Below, piece after piece: positions 57,491-64,000 of a stretch of 64,000 nucleotides of DNA. The DNA is taken from contig NZ_LR130760.1 of assembly GCF_900625095.1 (NCBI RefSeq), positions 1,729,455 through 1,793,454 on the forward strand. The letters run 5' to 3'. The translations under genes and the position numbers were made by a program. The stretch's first letter is position 1, and each line of letters begins with the position of its first letter. Source of the DNA: Acinetobacter ihumii. Lineage in GTDB: Bacteria > Pseudomonadota > Gammaproteobacteria > Pseudomonadales > Moraxellaceae. The notes under the pieces were generated by a model. That model had not been told where the DNA came from. It was given only the letters and a program-made list of their open reading frames with translations, and searched no databases.

Positions 57491-57799
57491 ATGTGGCAAA
57501 GCCTTTTTAAGCCTGGCAAATCCTAAGCTGGGTAAATGGGATTCGGTATAAGCAGTTGAATTTACTTATGATCGAATTAAAGTCACCTTCAATCAGCCAC
57601 ATGTCTAACAAGGTCGCATGGCATATTTGCTTGCGGCGTGGTTGGCTAGATTATCCAGAATAATCTGACTATTTATCAACTATTATCGTGCGCATTATAC
57701 AAAAAAGAAATTATTATGCATAAATTCAGCGCAGCAATTCTACCAATATGTGACCAATACGCTATACTTTAGCCGTTTTCATGACGAGATATGTAACCA
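57491..57799. promoter_or_regulatory. Divergent dxs-ribA promoter region
   Basis: About 310 bases. On the minus strand TATAAT (57694-57699) and TATGCA 17 bases upstream suit dxs. AGATTAT and ATAATCT (57648-57666) form a 7-bp hairpin in the dxs leader. For ribA, TATACT is the best minus 10 candidate near 57763. I see no THI box or FMN-element consensus. Confidence 0.4.
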
Positions 57800-58402
57800 G
57801 TGGCTATTGAGTTTGTCGCAACTTCAAAACTCCCAACCAAATTTGGTGACTTCAATATTTCTGTGTTTCAAGACCCTGAGACGGGTGAAGAACATGTCGC
57901 TTTATCCAAAGGTTTAGAAACTGCACCGAATGAGCCTGTGTTGGTTCGTATTCATTCGGAGTGTTTAACTGGTGATGCATTTGCTTCGCTCAAATGTGAT
58001 TGCGGTCCGCAGTTACAAGCGACACAACAATTGATTAATGATGTCGGTCAAGGTGTGATTTTATATTTACGCCAAGAAGGACGTGGTATTGGGTTGACCA
58101 ATAAAATTCGTGCTTATGCCCTACAAGATCAGGGACACGATACTGTGGATGCCAATCTGTTATTAAACCTGCCTGCTGATGCACGTCAGTATGATATGTG
58201 CACCATTATGCTGGATCATTTACAGGTCAAAGCCGTCAAACTGATCACCAATAACCCACTCAAATTGAAAGCCTTGACTGATTTGGGTATTCATGTAGTG
58301 GAGCGTGTTCCACTTACAGTGGGTCGCAATCCGTTTAATGAGCATTATTTAAAAACTAAACGTGAACGTATGGATCATTTATACAAAAAAGATGATTTCT
58401 AA
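57800..58402 (+). CDS. ribA: GTP cyclohydrolase II
   Basis: 200 residues, starting with GTG. The zinc site is seen in [21 protein letters not shown] near 53-73, and [22 protein letters not shown] is the catalytic region. It opens the GTP ring in the first step of riboflavin synthesis. No DHBP synthase domain is fused, so this is the free-standing RibA. Confidence 0.95.
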   Translation: MAIEFVATSKLPTKFGDFNISVFQDPETGEEHVALSKGLETAPNEPVLVRIHSECLTGDAFASLKCDCGPQLQATQQLINDVGQGVILYLRQEGRGIGLTNKIRAYALQDQGHDTVDANLLLNLPADARQYDMCTIMLDHLQVKAVKLITNNPLKLKALTDLGIHVVERVPLTVGRNPFNEHYLKTKRERMDHLYKKDDF

Positions 58403-58533
58403 TCAAAGTTCACGCTCAGTATTCATAAAAAAATGACTTTATTCAAGTATTTAATAAAATCATTTGTTCACTCCCCACCCTGTTTTTTTCTTGATGCTTT
58501 GTTTAAAGAAAGCCAGATCATTTGAGGTTCATT

Positions 58534-59472
58534 ATGCAGCATCCAACTTCGGCTGATATTCTACGAGTTCGCGAATTTTTACTGGACTTACAGGCACGTA
58601 TTTGTGATGCACTTGAACAGCAGGAGCAAAAAGGCGGTGGTTCTGCACAGTTTGTGATTGACGACTGGCAACGTGTTGAAGGGGGTGGCGGTCGTTCGCG
58701 TGTTTTGCAAGAAGGTGAGGTCATTGAGAAAGGCGGTGTGATGTTTTCACATATTGATATTCGCCAACTCCCTGCTTCTGCAACACAGCGTCATCCTCAT
58801 ATTGCTGGAGCTAAAGCCCAAGCATTGGGGGTTTCATTGGTGATTCACCCTAAAAACCCCAACATTCCAACTTCACATGCCAATGTCCGCTTATTTGTTG
58901 CACAGCCCGAAGGTCAGCAACCAATTTGGTGGTTCGGGGGCGGTTTCGATTTAACGCCCTTTTATCCTGACAACCAAGACATTAAGCATTGGCATCAAAC
59001 AGCTTTTGATTTATGTCAGCCTTTTGGTGAGCATGTCTATGCTGAACACAAAAAATGGTGTGATGATTATTTTTATTTAAAACATCGCGATGAACAACGT
59101 GGTATTGGCGGTTTATTTTTTGATGACTTAAATCAATGGGATTTTGAGACTTGTTTTGACTACATCAAAGCTGTTGGCAATGGTTATCTTGCAGCCATTC
59201 TTCCCATTTTTGAAAAGCATCGCGAACAGCCTTATACCGAAGCACAACGCGAATTTCAGTTATATCGACGCGGTCGCTATGTCGAATACAATCTCGTTTA
59301 TGACCGTGGTACCTTGTTTGGTCTACAAACTGGAGGTCGGATTGAATCTATTCTCGTCAGTCTACCGAATCTTGCTGCATGGTCATATCGCCCAGAGTGG
59401 GAGGAGAATTCAATCGAGAAGCAACTGACTGATTATTATCTAAAACCTCATGATTGGCTAGCTGAACTGTAA
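58534..59472 (+). CDS. hemF: Oxygen-dependent coproporphyrinogen III oxidase
   Basis: 312 residues. Conserved segments include GGGGRSRVL near 49, [17 protein letters not shown] near 108, [12 protein letters not shown] and [24 protein letters not shown]. It decarboxylates coproporphyrinogen III in aerobic heme synthesis. The ATG at 58534 has GAGG seven bases upstream. Confidence 0.96.
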   Translation: MQHPTSADILRVREFLLDLQARICDALEQQEQKGGGSAQFVIDDWQRVEGGGGRSRVLQEGEVIEKGGVMFSHIDIRQLPASATQRHPHIAGAKAQALGVSLVIHPKNPNIPTSHANVRLFVAQPEGQQPIWWFGGGFDLTPFYPDNQDIKHWHQTAFDLCQPFGEHVYAEHKKWCDDYFYLKHRDEQRGIGGLFFDDLNQWDFETCFDYIKAVGNGYLAAILPIFEKHREQPYTEAQREFQLYRRGRYVEYNLVYDRGTLFGLQTGGRIESILVSLPNLAAWSYRPEWEENSIEKQLTDYYLKPHDWLAEL

Positions 59473-59662
59473 TATTCACTTGCAAATGAGAGTCTTTATT
59501 ATTCAATCATCTCTTGTATGTTTTAGGCAATCGTTTATGCTGATCATTACATTATGTCATTACAAAGTTTGAAAAGAGCGCAACAGAGTTGAACACTTAG
59601 CGTTGTCATCTTGATTTAATATTGTTTTGATCTAATTTTAGAAAAAAATGAAAGGTCGTTTT

Positions 59663-59884
59663 ATGTCTCGTCGTCTTCTTGCAGATTTTTTAGAGAATCA
59701 CCGTCTTTTAATTCTGGCAGTGTTGGTGATCACTGTATTCATTTCTACTAGCGTGACTGTGGAATTTGAAAATATTTATTCAGACAGTATCTCCATTTCA
59801 GTGACCGTACTTGCAGCAATTGGTTTGGTATTAGCGGCAATCATCTTTTTAATCGAAAAGCTCGAATCAATTTGTAATCCATAA
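59663..59884 (+). CDS. Small two-helix membrane protein of unknown function
   Basis: 73 residues from the ATG at 59663, which has AAAGG about 8 bases upstream; another ATG lies five codons earlier. Helices at about 14-32 (LLILAVLVITVFISTSV) and 46-64 (VTVLAAIGLVLAAIIFLIE). No family recognised. Confidence 0.65.
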   Translation: MSRRLLADFLENHRLLILAVLVITVFISTSVTVEFENIYSDSISISVTVLAAIGLVLAAIIFLIEKLESICNP

Positions 59885-59982
59885 TTTTTTTAATTTTATG
59901 ATTGGCTTCAATGTGTCAATCTTTAGCCTGCGTTTAAACAATCCTAAACCAATTCTGTGCTTATTTTAACGTTATCAGGCAT

Positions 59983-60008
59983 AAACAAAAGCCACCTTGA
60001 GGCGACTT
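59983..60008 (-). terminator. Terminator of the OmpA-like gene
   Basis: On the minus strand AAGTCGCC and GGTGGCTT form an 8-bp stem with two wobble pairs, followed by TTTGTTT. About 50 bases beyond the stop. Confidence 0.75.
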
Positions 60009-60058
60009 CTATCATAAACTTTGGACGTTACATCATCTTTTGATTCTTACCGAGTACT

Positions 60059-61495
60059 TTACGAACCCGCCAACTTAAACTCAATTCGACGGTTACGGAA
60101 TTTACCCTGTTCAGTTTCATTGTCTGCTACAGGATTTTCAGCACCATAACCTACTGCTTTGAGTGTCGAAGAACTTACACCTTTGGCTGTTAAATAGTCC
60201 ACCACCGATTGCGCACGTTTTTGTGATAATGCTTTATTGGTGTCAGCATTCCCAGTTGAATCAGTATAGCCTTCTACATTTAAACTCAGATTTGGTACTT
60301 TTTGTAGTAATGTCGCCGCTTGATCAAGTACCGCTTTATTTTCATCTGGAATTGCTGCCGAACCTGTCGCAAAATTAATAATTTGCATATTTAAGGCCTG
60401 TACAATTTGTTCTGGCGTTGAAGACTCATTTAAGCCAGACAATGCTTGCGTAGTGGCATCAATACTGCTGGAAACGGATTGTTCAACATTTAAAGGCTGC
60501 GCAGCCTCTACATTTAATTCTGGCGCAATGGCTTTAATTTGATCAATTAAACCAGTTAAGGCAGTTGCATCTGGGGCGTTTACGCTGAGATGATCACCCA
60601 CCCATTCGATGCTGGCATTAGGCACAGCTTTGACCAGATTTAAAATGCCATCAAGTTTATCCTGAGCAGGAAGCTGTGTAGCAAACGAAGCATCTGTATT
60701 GATATTACAATTGGCAGCTGTACCAAAGACTTTTGTAAGTGCTGTTTGTAATAAAGAGCCAAGTTGACTATCACCCACGCTAGATTGACATCCCAAAACC
60801 TGATTACCTGTTCCTGAAGTTAAGCTCAAGCTAGCAGGAGATGCCGCAGCAACCGTACTCGCAGGTTCAGAGCTTGCCGCAGGTTCAGCAACACTGGCAG
60901 GTGCCGGGGTTTGTTTTTGACAAGAACGCCATAAAAATAATAATAACAAGGCTAAAATCAGTAAAGCTAACCACGGCCATATCTTTTTAAATCCGCTACT
61001 GGCTGGTGGAGGGGTAGAATTTAAAGGTTGAGCCGAACTGGTTTTAAGCAAACCACCGATGCCAAGCGCAGATAAAATTGGTGCAGCCCACGCAGGCAAT
61101 TGACTACTAATTTGCGGCAAATAAGATCCCAAATAAGAGACGATATTGCCCTCACCCACCTCTTCTTTTAAGGCACGAGCACTAAATGGAATCGCATGGT
61201 TAAATAAAGATTCAATGGTGGCGGGTTGTACACTATGATGCCTTGAAAAACCCTCCAGAATTTGATTTAAAACGCCTTGCTGATTACCTAGTAATTCCTG
61301 TAAAGGCGCTTGACTACCATTGAGTACACTGCTTAAACGCTCTGGAAAGCGATGAAAAAGTGCCAGCATGATCGGGTAAAATTGTTTGAGTAATGAGGAT
61401 TTTTTATCGATATCAATGTCCAGTTGACTCTGATCAACGACGAGCGGAGTTACTCGCTCTACCAGCAACTCAAGTGGATTGAGATTTGAGGTCAT
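60059..61495 (-). CDS. DUF937-like/OmpA-like membrane protein
   Basis: 478 residues in several parts. The N-terminal 150 residues resemble DUF937 (Leu/Gly/Gln-rich helices with LLGNQQGVLNQILEGF). A transmembrane helix lies near 176-194 (WPWLALLILALLLLFLW), then an Ala/Ser/Pro-rich linker, a BON-like or novel domain (about 230-345), and a C-terminal OmpA-like peptidoglycan-binding domain with INFATGSAAIPDENKAVLDQ and GYTDSTGNADTNKALSQKRAQ. It probably tethers the inner membrane to the cell wall. Confidence 0.8.
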   Translation of the reverse strand: MTSNLNPLELLVERVTPLVVDQSQLDIDIDKKSSLLKQFYPIMLALFHRFPERLSSVLNGSQAPLQELLGNQQGVLNQILEGFSRHHSVQPATIESLFNHAIPFSARALKEEVGEGNIVSYLGSYLPQISSQLPAWAAPILSALGIGGLLKTSSAQPLNSTPPPASSGFKKIWPWLALLILALLLLFLWRSCQKQTPAPASVAEPAASSEPASTVAAASPASLSLTSGTGNQVLGCQSSVGDSQLGSLLQTALTKVFGTAANCNINTDASFATQLPAQDKLDGILNLVKAVPNASIEWVGDHLSVNAPDATALTGLIDQIKAIAPELNVEAAQPLNVEQSVSSSIDATTQALSGLNESSTPEQIVQALNMQIINFATGSAAIPDENKAVLDQAATLLQKVPNLSLNVEGYTDSTGNADTNKALSQKRAQSVVDYLTAKGVSSSTLKAVGYGAENPVADNETEQGKFRNRRIEFKLAGS

Positions 61496-61740
61496 TATTG
61501 TTCTCCATTTTTGTAGTGCGACTCAATATTTGAGTAATGTTATTTATAGGTATTACGAAATCGCGTTTACATTTTGATCAGAAACAAAATATGAGACAAT
61601 CACATGCAACATAAATGCACGATAAAGATACAAAGTCACGTACAAGCAGATCTTTTGGCAAATCTCGTTTAGCGCAAATGTATGTCGCTCAGGTTTTAGC
61701 GTATAGTGATGGCATTTTTTGAGGTAGATGGATTTTCCAC

Positions 61741-62529
61741 ATGGTCAAGCGATTTGCCGTTATTGGCAACCCAATCGAACAATCACGCTCGCCTGAACTT
61801 CACTTTGCTTTTGCAAAAAAACTGGGCATTGAACTTGATTATCAAAAACGTCTGGCGCCAATAGATGCTTTTGCCAGCCATGTCACCGATTTTTTTGCAC
61901 AGGGTGGCTCTGGCATGAATGTTACGGTTCCCTTTAAAGAACAAGCCTATGCCCTGTGTGACGTGTTGACAGAACGTGCGCAAATTGCCAAAGCGGTTAA
62001 CACGCTCTGGCAACAGGATGGCAAATTACATGGTGACAATACTGATGGACAAGGTTTGGTGGATGCCATTTTAGCTTTGAACTGGTCCTTGCAAGATGCA
62101 CGTATCCTCATTCTTGGGGCAGGCGGTGCAACACGAGGGGTGATTTATCCACTGGTGAAAGCAGGAGCCAAACAAATCGTGATTGCCAATCGGACTTTAC
62201 AACGTGCGCAGCAATTGCAGTCAGATTTAAAAGGTGCTGTCCCTGAAGTTGAACTTCAAGTAATGGAACTTACAGCACTGAGCGGTGAGTTTGATCTGGT
62301 CATTAATGCGACTTCAGCCAGCTTAACGGGCGAAGCACTGAGTTTACCGCCTGAACTTAAATTTCATCACGCCTATGAAATGGCATACGGAAAGCCTTCT
62401 ACTTTTATCGATCAGGCTAAAGCCCGTGGTGTTCCTCATACCGAAGGATTTGGCATGCTGGTGGGACAAGCCATAGAAGCTTTTTCAATCTGGCATGGAG
62501 TCAAACCAGAACTTAAAGATTTTCTTTAA
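61741..62529 (+). CDS. aroE: Shikimate dehydrogenase
   Basis: 262 residues. Shikimate site: NPIEQSRSPELH near 9-20 and NVTVPFKEQA near 60 (the catalytic Lys in FKE). NADP-binding motif GAGGATRGV near 126 and NRT near 151. It reduces 3-dehydroshikimate in the aromatic amino acid route. Confidence 0.95.
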   Translation: MVKRFAVIGNPIEQSRSPELHFAFAKKLGIELDYQKRLAPIDAFASHVTDFFAQGGSGMNVTVPFKEQAYALCDVLTERAQIAKAVNTLWQQDGKLHGDNTDGQGLVDAILALNWSLQDARILILGAGGATRGVIYPLVKAGAKQIVIANRTLQRAQQLQSDLKGAVPEVELQVMELTALSGEFDLVINATSASLTGEALSLPPELKFHHAYEMAYGKPSTFIDQAKARGVPHTEGFGMLVGQAIEAFSIWHGVKPELKDFL

Positions 62530-62537
62530 TCAAAATC

Positions 62538-62562
62538 ACCTGTCACAACAAATGTGACAGGT
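62538..62562 (+). terminator. Hairpin after aroE, possible terminator
   Basis: Perfect 10-bp stem ACCTGTCACA/TGTGACAGGT with loop ACAAA, nine bases after the aroE stop. The T tract is weak (ATTCTAGCTTT). Confidence 0.55.
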
Positions 62563-62728
62563 ATTCTAGCTTTATCACATTTACAGCATGTTGAAGAGTG
62601 ATCAGCTATAACACACCTGTCCAGATCATTCGTAACTGATATACATCATAAGGAAGTTGTGTCAAACCCTGAACCGATGCCTGTATCAATTTTACTGATC
62701 TACATCTAAAAAAGTCTGAACTAAAATT

Positions 62729-62824
62729 TTATTGGTCTGGATTGATTTTAATGACATCCGGCGTGCAGGCTAAAAGACTTAAAGCAAGTACACAATAAGT
62801 TAAATATTTTAAACGAAGCCTCAT
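62729..62824 (-). CDS. 31-residue small lipoprotein
   Basis: A short ORF with a clear ribosome-binding site (AAAGGTG, six bases before the ATG). The signal peptide MRLRLKYLTYCVLALSLLAC ends in a lipobox (LLAC, Cys 20), leaving a mature peptide of 12 residues (CTPDVIKINPDQ). Beyond the stop the frame stays open for about 40 codons, to a TAG at about 62607, so the gene could be a truncated longer one. No family recognised. Confidence 0.6.
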   Translation of the reverse strand: MRLRLKYLTYCVLALSLLACTPDVIKINPDQ

Positions 62825-62829
62825 GCTTT

Positions 62830-63061
62830 ACACCTTTAATATAATGATGGTTACGAGTTAAATAAAACTGTTTTTTAACTAGACAATAGCTTTAGACTGT
62901 ATTTAAAAATGCTCAGATCGCGTTTGTCATACACGACAAAATTCGCTTTTCTGACATTTTTTTCATAGATGAGTATCAATGCATTTTTCCCCATGACTAG
63001 GAATAATCCAGATCATCGATACAGATAATCCAGAACTATTTCTAAATTAGGATTAAAGATT
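62830..63061 (+). promoter_or_regulatory. Promoter region of the acyl-CoA dehydrogenase gene
   Basis: A dyad TTTGTC-6-GACAAA at 62923-62940, then a promoter CTGACA, 17-base spacer, TATCAA at 62951-62979. The dyad ends 10 bases before the minus 35 box, so a regulator there could activate or repress. A ribosome-binding site AGGA stands about 10 bases before the ATG. Confidence 0.5.
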
Positions 63062-64000
63062 ATGCCAGCGTATAAAGCCCCGCTCCGTGACATTCGTTTC
63101 TTGATGAATGAAGTATTTGACTATGCTTCTCACTACAAAACACTTTCTAACGGTGAAAATGCCGACGCAGATACAGTCGATATGATCCTTGAAGGTGCTG
63201 CTGATTATTGTGAAAATGTACTTTCACCTCTTAACCAATCGGGTGATGAAGAAGGCTGTCATTTTGACAATGGTGAAGTAAAAACACCAAAAGGCTTTAA
63301 AGAAGCTTATGATCAGTTCGTACAAGGCGGCTGGCAAGGTCTGTCTTATCCAGAAGAATTTGGCGGTCAAGGCTTGCCAATGTCTTTGAACCTCATCAAA
63401 TCTGAAATGATGGGAACAGCAAACTGGTCATTTACCATGTATCCCGGTTTGAGCATGGGTTGTATGAATACCATCATGCAATTTGGTACAGATGAACAAA
63501 AAGCGACTTACATGCCGAAACTGGTTGAAGGCACTTGGTCTGGCACTATGTGTTTGACTGAGCCTCAGTGTGGTACAGATTTAGGTCAAGTCAAAACCAA
63601 AGCAGAACCACAAGCAGATGGCACTTATAAGATTTCAGGGACTAAAATCTTTATCTCAGCGGGTGAACATGATTTAACGGACAATATCATTCATATTGTG
63701 CTTGCTCGTCTTCCAGATGCACCAGCAGGTACACGTGGTATTTCATTGTTTATCGTACCGAAATTCATCCCCACGGCGGATGGCGGTGTAGGTGAACGTA
63801 ATGGCGTGGTGTGTGGTTCAATTGAACACAAAATGGGGATTAAAGCCTCTGCCACTGCGGTCTTGAATTTTGACGGTGCAACAGGTTATCTCATCGGTGA
63901 AATCAACAAAGGTTTACACGCGATGTTTACCTTTATGAACACTGCCCGTATTGGTACAGCGGTTCAAGGGATTGCTCACGCGGAATTATCATTCCAAGGG
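63062..64000 (+). CDS. Acyl-CoA dehydrogenase, 5' part (3' end outside window)
   Basis: 313 codons, still open at the right edge. It starts MPAYKAPLRDIRFLMNEVFD, the N-terminal form of the longer (about 600-residue) acyl-CoA dehydrogenases of the DmdC-like group. Flavin and substrate landmarks: LTEPQCGTDLGQVKT near 167-181 and IFISAGEHDLTDNI. Members act on medium- or long-chain acyl-CoA, or on methylmercaptopropionyl-CoA; the substrate here is unknown. Confidence 0.88.
   Translation, partial: MPAYKAPLRDIRFLMNEVFDYASHYKTLSNGENADADTVDMILEGAADYCENVLSPLNQSGDEEGCHFDNGEVKTPKGFKEAYDQFVQGGWQGLSYPEEFGGQGLPMSLNLIKSEMMGTANWSFTMYPGLSMGCMNTIMQFGTDEQKATYMPKLVEGTWSGTMCLTEPQCGTDLGQVKTKAEPQADGTYKISGTKIFISAGEHDLTDNIIHIVLARLPDAPAGTRGISLFIVPKFIPTADGGVGERNGVVCGSIEHKMGIKASATAVLNFDGATGYLIGEINKGLHAMFTFMNTARIGTAVQGIAHAELSFQG

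Noticed and set aside
57491..57799. Thiamine or FMN riboswitch in the dxs-ribA gap
   Set aside because: Neither the THI-box nor the RFN-element consensus is visible; only a simple hairpin is present.
58430..58522. 30-codon plus-strand ORF between ribA and hemF
   Set aside because: No ribosome-binding site or other support; likely chance.
61615..61722. 35-codon plus-strand ORF ending just before aroE
   Set aside because: No ribosome-binding site, and it covers the likely aroE promoter. The peptide resembles no family I know.

Overview
The window looks like a chromosomal segment of a gamma-proteobacterium of the Moraxellaceae, most likely Acinetobacter. The reasons are AT-rich DNA, an AdeT-type solute-binding protein, a rhombosortase, a long MlaD with an insert inside its MCE domain, and the general gene content. 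No rRNA, tRNA, IS element, prophage, CRISPR array or plasmid function was found. Most of the window is core genome.

Layout. 1-5.1 kb: 3' part of rnr, prlC, a YheV-like zinc ribbon gene and a membrane-anchored coiled-coil protein. 5.1-9.7 kb (minus): TRAP QM permease, rhombosortase, a lipoprotein and a 35-codon membrane ORF too short for ordinary gene calling. 9.8-13.4 kb: ygfX-sdhE, an acyl-CoA dehydrogenase and a Baeyer-Villiger-type monooxygenase. 13.5-27.4 kb (minus): a continuous S10-spc-alpha ribosomal cluster from rpsJ to rplQ, 28 genes including secY and rpoA. It has a strong sigma70 promoter, a structured leader with a possible 20-codon upstream ORF, and a terminator after rplQ. 27.4-33.7 kb: amidotransferase, metC-like gene, HerA-like ATPase, LysR regulator, a shortened flavohemoglobin with two NsrR-like operators, and nsrR. 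33.8-46.6 kb: engB, a PF10118-type hydrolase, a dicarboxylate/amino-acid symporter, tesB, plsB, an AdeT-like protein, an epimerase, recG, comF, a NUDIX gene and a LOG gene. 46.7-53.4 kb: corA, mlaFEDCB and a DEAD-box helicase with a long repetitive basic tail. 53.7-54.6 kb: two tandem paralogous membrane proteins of unknown function. 54.6-64 kb: suhB, dxs, ribA, hemF, a small membrane protein, a DUF937/OmpA-like protein, aroE, a 31-residue lipoprotein and the 5' part of an acyl-CoA dehydrogenase.

How the genes fit together. Translation and secretion genes dominate. Envelope biology is also well represented: the Mla phospholipid transport system, PlsB for phospholipid synthesis, OmpA-like and AdeT-like proteins, and small lipoproteins. 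Nitric-oxide stress is represented by NsrR, its apparent operators and a globin protein that has lost its reductase half.

I see no clear new multi-gene defence or mobile system. The least explained parts are the tandem GAMHxPPYW membrane proteins, the NsrR-controlled truncated flavohemoglobin, the small ORFs at 9.6, 31.2 and 62.8 kb, and RNA structures in the ribosomal cluster.
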